From contig BPKO01000004.1 in assembly GCA_026005175.1 (NCBI GenBank), forward strand, positions 293,397 to 357,396: a stretch of DNA of 64,000 nucleotides, given 5' to 3'. This document shows positions 34,686-43,369 of the stretch, piece by piece. How positions within the stretch are numbered: position 1 is the stretch's first letter; each line of letters opens with the position of its first letter. Position numbers and translations under genes: made by a program. The DNA is from Candidatus Tectimicrobiota bacterium (GTDB taxonomy: Bacteria; Tectomicrobia; Entotheonellia; Entotheonellales; Entotheonellaceae). The notes under the pieces were generated by a model. The model was not told the origin of the DNA and searched no databases. It saw only the letters and a program-made list of their open reading frames with translations.

Positions 34686-36178
34686 TCCAGAAAGAGCACG
34701 AAGACCGGCGGCAAGGCACCGCTTCGGACGCGGGCGATCTCCGCGTCCGAAGCGGTATCGAACACGAGCACTTCCGGCGTGGGCGTCTCCAAGTCGGCTA
34801 CCGCCAAGTAAAGCTCGCCGCGGCGGTTGACGGCAAAGTGCGGCATGAAGTCGTCGCGCGGACCCTCCAGGGTCGCCAACCGCTCGCCGGTGGTGGGATT
34901 GAACGCCACCAGGGCGTTTAGGAAGCTGGCGTCGGTCACCACGGCAAACCCCTTGTCGGCAGAAATCACCTGGAAGTGGGTGATGTCACCCCCCAGGGCC
35001 GCCTCGGTGACGACAAACTCGACGCTTCCGGTAGCCGGGTCGATGGCCTCGATGCCGCCGTCGAGGACGCCAAAGTCGCCGACAGAGCTCACCAGAAGGC
35101 GGCCGCCGCGCACTTCCGGGCTAAACTGCAAAAAAGAAAAGGGATTGGTGCCGTTGAGCGGGATGACGTCGACAACGCTGTCGCTTGCAGGATCGATCAC
35201 CACCACCTCGCCCGGTGCCACTCTCCTGACCGGAAAGCCGGTGGTGAAGTCGAGGTGCTGCAGGAGGACGTAGAGCAGGCCCTCGTGCACCAGCATGCGA
35301 TAGAGCTCGGGCACCCCGTCCAAGTCCTCCGGCTTGGTGAAGCCGCTCAGGTCGATGGTGCCCCGCGCCTCCAGGGTGTCAGGATCGAGGATGAGCAGCT
35401 CGGCCGACTTCAGGCGGCTGACATAGGCCTTGCCGGCCGCAAAGGCGATGTCTTGCGGGTTGCTGCCCGGCTCCACCGACTGCTGCGCTACCGTGGTGTA
35501 GCCTTGTGCCGGGTCGAGGATCTGGATGTTGTCCTGGCCCAGGCGGTTGACGACGTAAATGCGCCCCTGGTGGGCGCGGGCCAGGGCGTCGCTGTGCACG
35601 CCGCCCAGGACGATATCCGCAAAGAGGCGGCGCGTGGCGAGATCGATCACCGAGTAGGAGCCGGTGGCAAAGTCGCTGGTGAGCACGAAGGCCACCTCTG
35701 TGGTGGGCGGAGCGGCAGCAGGGCTGGGCGGTTGCGAGGTGGAGGTGGCGTCGGTGGCAGGATCGCGCACCTGCAGGCGGCCCTCAGCATCGACGCGGCA
35801 CTCGCGCGGCAACGTCTCTTCGGGTTGCAGCTCGGGGAAGGTCCCGGGGTCAAACGTGCTGGCGGCGATGGCAAAGCTGCAGGAAGCGACGGTAACCGTG
35901 CCCTGGGCCGTGTCGCCTGCGGCCACCAGGGAAAAGGGGCCGGTATTGGGGTTGCCGTCGCCGTCGGCGGCAAAGTCGCCAAACGTCAGGGTGACGGCCT
36001 GGCCGGCCAGGGCGGCGGCAAACGCCCGGCCGTCGGCAAAGACAAATTCCCGCCCGCTCAGGTCGGCAGGGGTGGCGCTGCGCTGCGCCTCCTCGTCGCC
36101 GTCGCAGCCCAGCAGGGCCACGGCCGCCAGGGCGGCGACAAGGACCAGCGCAGGGGCAAGGGTGCGTCGTGGCATCAT
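34682..36178 (-). CDS. Lipoprotein with beta-propeller (YVTN/NHL-like) domain
   Basis: A 498-residue protein with lipobox VALLGC (C25) and an acidic start after it. From about residue 155 it shows repeated propeller blades with motifs such as SYSVIDLATRRLFADIVLGG, NIQILDPAQGY, LLILDPDTLEARGTIDL and IEAIDPATGSVEFVV. Placed directly after the BtuB-like gene and behind a cobalamin riboswitch, it may be a surface or periplasmic partner of that receptor, comparable to substrate-capturing lipoproteins in other TonB systems. Direct cobalamin binding is not shown by sequence. GAGAGGAGA precedes the ATG. Confidence 0.78.
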   Translation of the reverse strand: MMPRRTLAPALVLVAALAAVALLGCDGDEEAQRSATPADLSGREFVFADGRAFAAALAGQAVTLTFGDFAADGDGNPNTGPFSLVAAGDTAQGTVTVASCSFAIAASTFDPGTFPELQPEETLPRECRVDAEGRLQVRDPATDATSTSQPPSPAAAPPTTEVAFVLTSDFATGSYSVIDLATRRLFADIVLGGVHSDALARAHQGRIYVVNRLGQDNIQILDPAQGYTTVAQQSVEPGSNPQDIAFAAGKAYVSRLKSAELLILDPDTLEARGTIDLSGFTKPEDLDGVPELYRMLVHEGLLYVLLQHLDFTTGFPVRRVAPGEVVVIDPASDSVVDVIPLNGTNPFSFLQFSPEVRGGRLLVSSVGDFGVLDGGIEAIDPATGSVEFVVTEAALGGDITHFQVISADKGFAVVTDASFLNALVAFNPTTGERLATLEGPRDDFMPHFAVNRRGELYLAVADLETPTPEVLVFDTASDAEIARVRSGALPPVFVLFLE

Positions 36179-36191
36179 GGCAGGTCTCCTC

Positions 36192-38210
36192 TCACAGTCT
36201 TCCCTCGGCGGTGACGAAAAAGGCCCGGCCGGGGAGGGGAAAGCCGCGGAAGTCCTCAACTTGCTCGTCAGTGAGGTTTTTGGCCTCGAAGGTGAGCTTG
36301 AGCCGCCGCCCCAGGGGCAGCACCGTGAGGCGCACGGCGTGCAGCAGCCGCGCGCCGACGACAAACGCGCCGGCCCGGTCGAGGCGGTTTTTGCCCAGGT
36401 AATCGAGCTCGTAGGCCACCTCGCCCAGGCGGGTGCCCAGCGCCAGGCCCTGGTGCAGCTCGTGGCGCGGCCGCCCGGGCAAGGGGTTGCCGCGGCTGAA
36501 GGTGTTGCTGGTGTCGCGGGCCTCCTGGAAGGTGTAGTTGCCATACAGGCGCAGCAGCTCCCCCAGGTGCACGCTCCAGCTCACCTCGTGGCCGCGGATC
36601 TCGGCAGCGCCGATGTTGCGCGCCTGCGCTGTGGTCTGCGAGTTCTGCACGAAGACGATGAGGTCCTCGGCATCGCTGGCAAAGTAGGCGTACTCGAGGA
36701 ACAGCCGCCGCAGGAAGCCCAGGCGCTGCCGCTCGAGCACGAAGCCCACGTCCCAGTTGAAGCTGCGCTCTGCCACCAGCTCCGGGTTGCCCAGGGTGGT
36801 GCCGCGGTCGCCAAACAGCTCGAGCAGCGTGGGCACGCGTGTGAAGTGGCCGAGGTTGCCCTTGAGGTCGAGAAACGACGTCAGGCGCAGCTTGACCCCC
36901 AGGCTGGGGCTCACCAGATGCTCCTGGTCGCGGCGGCCGGTGGCAAGGGGCAGCGTGCCAAAGGCGGGCTGGGCCCCGAAGTCGCTGGCCACGAACTGGT
37001 AGCGCAGCAACGGGCGCAGGCTCAGGCGCTGGTGGAAAAACTGCAGCTCGTTTTGCAGCGCGGCAAGGAGCTGCACCCGCTGCTGCAGCGGCCCCTCGCG
37101 CGCCGGCTCGCCGCGCTGCCGCGGCAGGCGGTCGACGGTGCGAAAGGTCTCGTAGCGCCCCTCCAGCAACACCCCCACCCGCGACCAGGGAGCCAGGCGC
37201 AGGGTGAGCTGCCCGCTGGCGCTCACGGCATAGGTGGTGTTGACGTCGTCTTGCACGCCGACGCCGATGGTGCCCTCGGGGTCGCGAAAATCCTCGCGCT
37301 GCCACAGCAGCGCCACCTGCAGCGCCAGGTCGGCCAGGGGCCAGGGCACGCCCGCCTTTTCCAGCCGCAGGGTGACCACGTCGCGCCAGAGGTCGAGGCG
37401 GGCGGTCTCGGACTGGATGCTGGCCTGCCCCGGCACCCCCTGGTCTTTGGTGAAAAAGTCGTTGGCCAGGGTGAGCAGCCAGCCGGCCAGCACCGCCTCG
37501 CCCTTGGCGTGCACGGTAAAGGCGCGAAAGTCGTTGTTGATGCGCGGCGTGACGAAGTCGTCGTCTGGATTAAAGGGCGTGCCGTTGTCGCTGCGAAACT
37601 CGAAGTCGTTGGCGCTCTCCGTGTAGTTAAAAAGCAGCAAGTAGCCCAGGCGCGCCAGGGACTGCGAGCGGTAGAGGGTAAAGCGGCGGGTGGCAAAGGA
37701 GCCGTAGGAGCCGCTGAGGCCGGTCACCGCCTGGCCGGCCACCGGCCGCGTCACCAAGTGAATGGCGCCGCCGATGCTGCCGGCCCCCAGGTGCAGGGGG
37801 GTGAAGCCGCGGTACACCTCGATACGCGCCAGGTTGTCAAGGGGCAAGTCGCCAAGGTCCACCAGCCCGGCGTGGGCGCGGTTGAGCAGCACGCCGTCGA
37901 GGTAGACCTCCACCTGGCTGGGCGTAGAGCCGCGAATCGACACCGTGGAAAAGGCGCCCAGGCCGCCAAAGCGGCGCACCTGCACGCCAACGCTCTCGGC
38001 GAGCAAGTCGGCCACGCTCTCCACCCTGGCCGTGGCGTCTTCGGTGTCGATGACGGTGGCAAAAACCGACGTCTGGCGCGCCAGCTGCGCCGCTTCCAGG
38101 CGCGGGGCGCGCACTTCCACCGGCGGCAGGGCGACGGGAGGCTGGGCAGCGGCCAGGCCGGCGGTGAGGGCCAAGCCAGCGGCCAAGGCGCAAGCGGCAA
38201 GGATCCGCAC
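36192..38210 (-). CDS. TonB-dependent receptor, BtuB-like (cobalamin uptake)
   Basis: A 672-residue outer-membrane receptor. A signal peptide (residues 1-22, ending GLAAAQ) precedes the plug domain, about 40-150. The plug contains VSIRGSTPSQVEVYLDGVLL and RIEVYRGFTPLHLGAGSIGG, followed by the beta-barrel. The leader contains a cobalamin riboswitch, so cobalamin or a corrinoid is the likely ligand. The GTG at 38210 was chosen because GGAGG lies upstream and the signal peptide begins there; the frame itself extends to 38288. No TonB gene is present in the window. The beta-propeller lipoprotein gene follows 13 bases later. Confidence 0.92.
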   Translation of the reverse strand: MRILAACALAAGLALTAGLAAAQPPVALPPVEVRAPRLEAAQLARQTSVFATVIDTEDATARVESVADLLAESVGVQVRRFGGLGAFSTVSIRGSTPSQVEVYLDGVLLNRAHAGLVDLGDLPLDNLARIEVYRGFTPLHLGAGSIGGAIHLVTRPVAGQAVTGLSGSYGSFATRRFTLYRSQSLARLGYLLLFNYTESANDFEFRSDNGTPFNPDDDFVTPRINNDFRAFTVHAKGEAVLAGWLLTLANDFFTKDQGVPGQASIQSETARLDLWRDVVTLRLEKAGVPWPLADLALQVALLWQREDFRDPEGTIGVGVQDDVNTTYAVSASGQLTLRLAPWSRVGVLLEGRYETFRTVDRLPRQRGEPAREGPLQQRVQLLAALQNELQFFHQRLSLRPLLRYQFVASDFGAQPAFGTLPLATGRRDQEHLVSPSLGVKLRLTSFLDLKGNLGHFTRVPTLLELFGDRGTTLGNPELVAERSFNWDVGFVLERQRLGFLRRLFLEYAYFASDAEDLIVFVQNSQTTAQARNIGAAEIRGHEVSWSVHLGELLRLYGNYTFQEARDTSNTFSRGNPLPGRPRHELHQGLALGTRLGEVAYELDYLGKNRLDRAGAFVVGARLLHAVRLTVLPLGRRLKLTFEAKNLTDEQVEDFRGFPLPGRAFFVTAEGRL

Positions 38211-38272
38211 GACACATCCTCCCTGCAGGGGCAGGCAGCACGGGAGGAGGTCGTCAGTGCACGGCAGGCACG

Positions 38273-38297
38273 AAAAACCCCACCGCACCGGGTGGGG
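38273..38297 (-). terminator. Intrinsic terminator in the btuB-like leader
   Basis: On the minus strand CCCCACC, a six-base loop and GGTGGGG form a 7-bp stem followed at once by TTTTT. It lies 54 bases after the B12 box of the riboswitch and 63 bases before the receptor start. This fits riboswitch control by premature termination. Confidence 0.82.
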
Positions 38298-38350
38298 GAT
38301 CAGGCACTGGGGCTACTGACGCCTTCCCCTCGAAAGGTGCAGCAGCAAGA

Positions 38351-38520
38351 AAGTCAGGCAGGTCTCCTGGCTCGCGGCTGTGGCCTACTCTCTGCGCCTT
38401 CCCAAGGCCGGCCGGCCTCAGTGGCCTGTGCAGATTTCGTTCCGCTTACAGTTGCGGGGCAGCGATGGCTTTGCACCATCTTCCCTGGCCCCAGCGCAGG
38501 GCTGGGGCACGACCTGACTT
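38351..38520 (-). promoter_or_regulatory. Cobalamin (adenosylcobalamin-type) riboswitch
   Basis: Read on the minus strand, the element opens with AAGTCAGGTC (38520-38511) and closes with the B12 box AGCCAGGAGACCTGCC (38372-38357) and CTGACTT, which pairs with the opening strand as P1. Between them lie GGGAAGATGGTGCAAAGCC and GCTGCCCCGCAACTGTAAGC, both characteristic of the class. It controls the BtuB-like operon, probably lowering expression when cobalamin is plentiful. Confidence 0.95.
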
Positions 38521-38595
38521 TCATGTATACTGTGCTGGCCACCAGGGTAGCGCAGCCGCTCGCCCCCTGTCAACCCCAAAAGAAAGGAGCGGGTC

Positions 38596-39636
38596 ATGGC
38601 GGTCATCGACGTCCACTGCCACCTCGTGCCCCCGCGTTGCCTGCCCATGGAAGCCGTGGCCCCCGACGGCCGCACTTACGGCCTGCGCCTGGGACGCGAC
38701 GCCCAGGGCGCGCCGTGCCCGGTGGTCAACGGCCAGCCCAACCGCAACTGCGATCCCGAGCAGCTCTGGAACCTGGAGCGGCGGCTGCGCGACATGGACG
38801 CCGCCGGCGTCGAGGTGCAGGTGCTCAGCCCGCCGCCGTTTTTGCTGTTTTATGCCTTGCCTTCCCACACCGCGCAGGAGTATGCCCGGCGCTTCAACGC
38901 CGCTCTGGCCGAGATCACCACAGCGCGCCCCGACCGCTTCCGCGGCATGGCCACCGTCCCCCTGCAGGACCCCGAGCGCGCTGCCGCCGAGCTCGAGTAC
39001 GCCATCACCGAGCTGGGCCTGCACGGGGTGGAGATCGGCACCAACGTCAACGGCCTCAACCTCGACGAGCCGCGCTTTGCGCCGTTTTTCGAGACCGTGC
39101 AGCGCCTGGCGGTGCCCGTCTTCGTGCACCCGCACGCCGTGGCCGGCCAGGAGCGCCTGCAGCGCTACTACCTGGGCAACCTCATCGGCAACCCGCTCGA
39201 TACCACCATTTGCATTGCCAGCCTGATTTTTGGCGGGGTGCTCGACGCCTTTCCGGGGCTCAAGCTCATCTTTGCCCACGGCGGCGGCCAGGCCCCTTAC
39301 CTCGTGGGGCGCTGGGACCGCGGCCACGCCGTGCGGCCGGAGTGCCAGGCGCTGCCGCAGCCGCCCAGCGCGTACCTGCAGCGGCTCTACTTCGACACCC
39401 TGTGCCACCGCCCGCAGGCGCTGCACTACCTGCTGCTCACCGTGGGCGCCAGCCGGCTCGTCCTGGGCACTGACTACCCCTTCGACATGGGCGACCCGCA
39501 GCCCCAGGCCACCCTGGCTGCGCTGCCGGCGGCAGAGCGGGCGGCGGTGGCAGGCGAAACGGCGGCGCGGCTTTACGGCATCGGCGACGGCGCAGGAAGG
39601 ACGCCGGCCAGCAAGGCCCGCAGCACCACGCGGTAG
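38596..39636 (+). CDS. Amidohydrolase family protein, ACMSD-like
   Basis: A 346-residue amidohydrolase-2 protein resembling 2-amino-3-carboxymuconate-6-semialdehyde decarboxylase. Metal ligands are H7 and H9 (DVHCHL), H in FVHPHAV, H in IFAHGGG and D in GTDYPFDMGD. Such enzymes are zinc-dependent non-oxidative decarboxylases or hydrolases of aromatic-derived acids. AAAGGAG precedes the ATG at 38596. The 3' end overlaps the next minus-strand gene by 64 bases. The true substrate is uncertain; gamma-resorcylate- or uracil-carboxylate-type decarboxylases are alternatives. Confidence 0.9.
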   Translation: MAVIDVHCHLVPPRCLPMEAVAPDGRTYGLRLGRDAQGAPCPVVNGQPNRNCDPEQLWNLERRLRDMDAAGVEVQVLSPPPFLLFYALPSHTAQEYARRFNAALAEITTARPDRFRGMATVPLQDPERAAAELEYAITELGLHGVEIGTNVNGLNLDEPRFAPFFETVQRLAVPVFVHPHAVAGQERLQRYYLGNLIGNPLDTTICIASLIFGGVLDAFPGLKLIFAHGGGQAPYLVGRWDRGHAVRPECQALPQPPSAYLQRLYFDTLCHRPQALHYLLLTVGASRLVLGTDYPFDMGDPQPQATLAALPAAERAAVAGETAARLYGIGDGAGRTPASKARSTTR

Positions 39637-40115
39637 TGCGGGGCGCTGGCCGCCCGGTAACCCGCACTGTGCGACACGGGAGGAAAGCCGGCCGTGGCCT
39701 GCTGCAGCCAGAACTGCGCGAGCTGCTCAGGCAAGTAGCGGCGCGCCCAGGGGGAGGCGCGAAACCACGCCCAGTAGCGCTGCAAGTCGGCAAGGGTGCC
39801 GGGGCGAAACTGCTGCCCCGTCTGCCGCCAGGCCCGCCACAGGGCCCGCACGTCGCCGCCGTGCTGCACAAAAGGCTGCAGGTTGACGCGGCACAGCAGC
39901 GGCGACACCGGCTCGAGCAGCGGCAGAGACGAGGGGGTGGTGGGAAGCTCGATGAGCTCCTGGTAAAAGCGCATGCGGGCGCTTGCCAGGTCGATGAGGG
40001 CATGCTCGGGGCCAAAAACCGCCTGGTAGAGCAGCTTGTAGACGTCCTGCGGCGCCAGCAGCCGGTGCTGGCGGAAGTGCGCCGCCAACGTCGCCGCCAG
40101 CTGCTCAGGGGTCAT
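39573..40115 (-). CDS. Conserved-looking hypothetical protein
   Basis: A 180-residue soluble, helical protein with no family I can name. The segments QDVYKLLYQAVFGPEHAL and CRVNLQPFVQHGGDVRALW look conserved rather than random. It overlaps the 3' end of mtaB on the same strand by 11 bases, which supports translation, and overlaps the amidohydrolase tail by 64 bases on the opposite strand. Codon use is like that of its neighbours. Confidence 0.62.
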   Translation of the reverse strand: MTPEQLAATLAAHFRQHRLLAPQDVYKLLYQAVFGPEHALIDLASARMRFYQELIELPTTPSSLPLLEPVSPLLCRVNLQPFVQHGGDVRALWRAWRQTGQQFRPGTLADLQRYWAWFRASPWARRYLPEQLAQFWLQQATAGFPPVSHSAGYRAASAPHYRVVLRALLAGVLPAPSPMP

Positions 40116-41406
40116 GGTCGAGCAGGGTGCCGCGGGCCAGGCCGTGCTCGACGGCTTCCACCCTGACCGGCAGCAGGGCGTTGGCCAGCGCCTGCGCGCT
40201 TTCTACCCCTACCTTGACGTAGTTGTCGCTGAAGCCGGTGTAGAGGCCGTCTTCGCAGCGCTCGAAGAGCACGCGCAGGGTGCGGCCCACGAAGCGGCGG
40301 TAAAAAGCAGCCTTCTTGCGGGCGCTGAGCTCGCGCAGGAGGCGGCTGCGCGCCTGCACCACCGGCGGCGGCACCTTGTCGGGATAGTGCTGCGCCGCCG
40401 TGTGCGGCCGCTCGGAGTACGGAAAGACGTGGATGTACGCCAGGGGCAAGTCGGCCAGCAAGGCGCGGGTGTTGGCAAACGCGCGCTCGTCCTCGCCGGG
40501 AAAGCCCACCATGGCGTCGGTGCCCAGGCAGACGTCGGGCACGCAGGCGGCGATGCGCTCGACGAGGGCGGCAAAGTCGGCACGCGTATAGCGCCGCCGC
40601 ATGCGGCGCAGCACCTCGTCGTCGCCACTCTGCAGCGGGATGTGCAGGTGCGGACAGAGCTTGCGCGAGGTGGCCATCCACTCCACCAGCCCTTCGGGAA
40701 GGGTGGTGGGCTCGATAGAGCTGATGCGCAGGCGCTCCAGGCCGGCAATCGCCTCCAGGGCCTGCACCACGGCGAGGAGGTCGTGGCCGTCGCTGCAGTA
40801 GGTGCCGATGTTGACCCCGGTGAGGACGATTTCGCGGTGGCCGCGGGCCACCAGCGCCTCGGCCTCGCGCACCAGGTCGTCGAGGCGGCGGCTGCGCGGC
40901 CCGCCGCGGGTAAAGGGGATGATGCAGAAGGCGCAGGCAAAGTTACAGCCGTCCTGGATCTTCAAGTTGGCCCGCGTCTCGCTGTAGCGTCCCACGGCGT
41001 CGAGGGTGAAGTCGCCGCGCTCGACGGGCTTGCGCCGCACCACGCGCGGCGTTTCCTCCTTGCGGGGCACGTCGAAGAGCTCGAGCAGGCGCAGCTTGTC
41101 GGCGTTGCCGACGATGAGGTCGACGCCCGGGATGCGCCGCAGCGCCTCGGCGTCGGCTTGCGCGTAGCAGCCGGTGACCACCACGTAGGCTTGCGGTGAG
41201 CGGCGCAGCACCGCGCGCACCACCTGGCGGCACTGGGCCGCAGCGCTCTCGGTGACGGCACAGGTGTTGATGACGCACACGTCGGTGTCGTCACCAAAGT
41301 CGACGATCTGGTACCCCCGGGCGGCAAAGGTGGCGCTCAAGGTGGCCGTCTCCGCCTGGTTGAGGCGGCAGCCCAGGGTGTAAAACGAGGCCCGCAAGGG
41401 GGTCAT
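40105..41406 (-). CDS. mtaB: tRNA A37 methylthiotransferase MtaB
   Basis: A 433-residue radical SAM enzyme that adds a methylthio group to t6A37 of tRNA. The UPF0004 domain has cysteines C13, C49 and C80 for the auxiliary [4Fe-4S] cluster. The radical SAM motif CNFACAFC (C154, C158, C161) binds the SAM cluster. A C-terminal TRAM-like segment follows after about residue 375. The YTLGCRLNQAE start and QDGCNFACAFCIIPFTRG favour MtaB over MiaB or RimO. A promoter-like TATACT lies at 41446-41451 on this strand. Confidence 0.95.
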   Translation of the reverse strand: MTPLRASFYTLGCRLNQAETATLSATFAARGYQIVDFGDDTDVCVINTCAVTESAAAQCRQVVRAVLRRSPQAYVVVTGCYAQADAEALRRIPGVDLIVGNADKLRLLELFDVPRKEETPRVVRRKPVERGDFTLDAVGRYSETRANLKIQDGCNFACAFCIIPFTRGGPRSRRLDDLVREAEALVARGHREIVLTGVNIGTYCSDGHDLLAVVQALEAIAGLERLRISSIEPTTLPEGLVEWMATSRKLCPHLHIPLQSGDDEVLRRMRRRYTRADFAALVERIAACVPDVCLGTDAMVGFPGEDERAFANTRALLADLPLAYIHVFPYSERPHTAAQHYPDKVPPPVVQARSRLLRELSARKKAAFYRRFVGRTLRVLFERCEDGLYTGFSDNYVKVGVESAQALANALLPVRVEAVEHGLARGTLLDHDP

Positions 41407-41445
41407 GGGTGCCTCCGCGACGTGCTTGCGATGCTGTGATACTTC

Positions 41446-41451
41446 AGTATA
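41446..41451 (-). promoter_or_regulatory. -10 element for mtaB
   Basis: TATACT on the minus strand lies about 40 bases before the mtaB start. The hexamer 17 bases upstream (ATGCAA) is only a weak -35. The region is divergent, with another promoter on the plus strand. Confidence 0.4.
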
Positions 41452-41491
41452 CCGGCTGGCGCGGCGCCTTGCATCTGCCCGGCGGCACGCC

Positions 41492-41521
41492 TTGCACCGG
41501 CGCCGACGAGGCTGGTATGCT
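41492..41521 (+). promoter_or_regulatory. Sigma70-type promoter before the small membrane protein operon
   Basis: TTGCAC (41492-41497), an 18-base spacer and TATGCT (41516-41521) form a good vegetative promoter. The start codon at 41552 lies 30 bases downstream with GGGAGGAAAGG between. Confidence 0.5.
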
Positions 41522-41551
41522 TGTGCAGCACCCTTGCAGGGAGGAAAGGCC

Positions 41552-42031
41552 GTGGCACGCGAAGCCGTACGCGAGGCAGTGCCGCTGGACGCAGAGGCGC
41601 GGCAGCGCCGGCGCCATGCCGTGGCCGCCGTGGTTTACTTTCTCTACGGGATATTTTACCTCTTTGGCGCCCAGTACCTGATGAGCATGCAGGCGGCGGC
41701 GCGGGGCATGGCCAACCCGCAGCTGTTCTTCTTGATTGGGGCGGTGATTACCGTGCTGTTCCCGCTGCTCATCTACAGCCGCTTTGCCCTGGCCTTGTCG
41801 CTGGTGTGGCCGCCGCGGGCCCGCCGCACCACGCTTTACATCAACTTCACCTTGCTGCTCGGGCTGCTGGTGCTGGCGCGGGTGGTGGCGCTGCTGCGCG
41901 GCGGGCTTTTCCTCAAAACGCCGCTGCACACCGCCGGCTTGCTTATCGCTGCCTTTAACGCCGCCTGCCTTCTGTGGGCCGGCCTGAGCCGGCCGTGCTG
42001 GACGGCGCGTGAGGGAAAAGGAGACGCCTGA
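41552..42031 (+). CDS. Membrane protein of unknown function, four predicted spans
   Basis: A 159-residue protein. A basic N-terminal 25 residues precede four hydrophobic spans (about AVVYFLYGIFYLFGAQYLM, LFFLIGAVITVLFPLLIYS, YINFTLLLGLLVLARVVALL and TAGLLIAAFNAACLLWAGL). No enzymatic motif is visible. The GTG at 41552 has a strong GGGAGG site. The next gene starts two bases after the stop, and a HmuY-like lipoprotein follows, so the three probably form one operon. Confidence 0.68.
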   Translation: MAREAVREAVPLDAEARQRRRHAVAAVVYFLYGIFYLFGAQYLMSMQAAARGMANPQLFFLIGAVITVLFPLLIYSRFALALSLVWPPRARRTTLYINFTLLLGLLVLARVVALLRGGLFLKTPLHTAGLLIAAFNAACLLWAGLSRPCWTAREGKGDA

Positions 42032-42033
42032 GC

Positions 42034-42273
42034 ATGCGCTTCATCGACGGCTACCTGCTCCTGGGCCTGCTGGTGCACGTGGGCTTTCTGGGGCTGGTCG
42101 ACTGGCTGGGCTACCGCCACCTGGTGCGCCACGGCTACCACCCTTCCCTTTTGCTGCTCGCCTTGCTTAACGTGGCCATCGGCTTTGGGCTGTACTTCCT
42201 GGTCTTTTGCCCCCTGCGGCAGCGCGTGCAGCGCCGACGCCTGGCCCGCGCGCTGACCAGAGAGCTGCGCTAG
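42034..42273 (+). CDS. Small membrane protein, two spans
   Basis: A 79-residue protein with hydrophobic segments LLLGLLVHVGFLGLVDWLG and LLLLALLNVAIGFGLYFLVF and a very basic C-terminal tail, which should lie in the cytoplasm. It lies two bases after the preceding membrane-protein gene and eight bases before the HmuY-like gene. I do not recognise it. Confidence 0.6.
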   Translation: MRFIDGYLLLGLLVHVGFLGLVDWLGYRHLVRHGYHPSLLLLALLNVAIGFGLYFLVFCPLRQRVQRRRLARALTRELR

Positions 42274-42281
42274 AGACGGCC

Positions 42282-42950
42282 ATGCCACGGTACCGCCTTT
42301 GGCAACTGGCGCTCTTGCTGGCCGTACTGCTGCTGGGCTGCACGCGCGAGGGCGCCCAAGACGCGCAAGGCGGCGTGCCCACGTTCAGCCCCTCGCCGTC
42401 CCGACCACAAGAAGTTGGGGCGCGCCTGGTGGGTCCGGTGGTGTACACGGTGGACGCGCGCTCCAAAGAGATCTGGATGTACTTTGACTTTTCGCGCGGC
42501 GCCGTGGTGCCGGTGCAGGATCCCAAGCGCGACGAGTGGGACCTGGCCTTCCAGCGCCACGCCATCCGCACCAACGGCGGCGATACCAATCCGGCCGGGC
42601 AGGCGGCGGTGGCGGTGCTCGAGGGGGTCGACTTTGCTGCCGTGACCCGCGTGCCGCCCGACGCCCGCTTCGTCCGCGACGTGCGCGGCAAAAATCGCCT
42701 CTCGTCTTACAACCCGGCTTTTTATAAGTGGTACCACTACGACTACCTCTCCCACACCCTGACGCCCAAGCCGGTGGTGTACCTCGTGCGCACCCAAGAC
42801 GGCAAGTACGCCAAGCTGCGCATCCTTAGCTACTACTGCAAGGGGAAAGAGGCCGGCTGCCTTACCTTCGAGTACGTCTACCAGGGCGACGGCAGCCCCA
42901 ACCTGGCGGCCCCGGCGGTGGGTCTGGGGAGGACGCCGGCGGCTTCCTAG
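42282..42950 (+). CDS. HmuY-like lipoprotein
   Basis: A 222-residue lipoprotein with lipobox LLLGC near residue 20. The middle and C-terminal parts match the HmuY family pattern: KEIWMYFDFSRG, WDLAFQRHAIRTNGG, VYLVRTQDGKYAKLRILSYY and LTFEYVYQGDG. HmuY proteins bind haem at the surface of Bacteroidetes, but many homologues in other phyla have no known ligand. No haem receptor is adjacent, so the function here is open. Its stop overlaps the stop of the next minus-strand gene. Confidence 0.78.
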   Translation: MPRYRLWQLALLLAVLLLGCTREGAQDAQGGVPTFSPSPSRPQEVGARLVGPVVYTVDARSKEIWMYFDFSRGAVVPVQDPKRDEWDLAFQRHAIRTNGGDTNPAGQAAVAVLEGVDFAAVTRVPPDARFVRDVRGKNRLSSYNPAFYKWYHYDYLSHTLTPKPVVYLVRTQDGKYAKLRILSYYCKGKEAGCLTFEYVYQGDGSPNLAAPAVGLGRTPAAS

Positions 42951-43369
42951 CGGCTTCGCCAGCGGCGCAGGAAAAACTCGCCGTAGCGACTCGTCTGCAC
43001 CGGCCGCTCGCCGCTGGCCACCAGGGCGCGCATGGCCGGCAGGGCGCGGGCGACGGCGCTCAGGGCCCAGAGGCTAAAGCCGGCGCGCAGCAGCAGGGAA
43101 ACCGAGGCGCGCAGCAGCCCCAGAAGGCCAAAGACCCCGGCGAGGGTAGCAAAGAGCCCGCCGGCGGCGTAAAGGCAGGCCGGCTTGCCAAAGCGGATGC
43201 CGTAGCCAAGGACGAGCAGCAGCAAGGCCACCCCCAGCCCGGGCAATCCGTAGCCGCGGCGCGCCAGCGCCGCACTGCCAAGGAGGGCGGCCAGGTTGAG
43301 CGCCGAATACAGGATGCCCAGGAAAATCACCAGGTTGGCAGTCCTGCCCACGCGCTGTGCCGGCGTCAT
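42947..43369 (-). CDS. Membrane protein of unknown function
   Basis: A 140-residue protein with about four hydrophobic spans (LVIFLGILYSALNLAALLG, LGVALLLLVLGYGIRFG, AGGLFATLAGVFGLLGLL and the span up to ALSAVARALPAM) and a basic tail. The ATG at 43369 overlaps the stop of the acetyltransferase gene (TGATG), showing coupling. No motif suggests a function. Confidence 0.62.
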   Translation of the reverse strand: MTPAQRVGRTANLVIFLGILYSALNLAALLGSAALARRGYGLPGLGVALLLLVLGYGIRFGKPACLYAAGGLFATLAGVFGLLGLLRASVSLLLRAGFSLWALSAVARALPAMRALVASGERPVQTSRYGEFFLRRWRSR

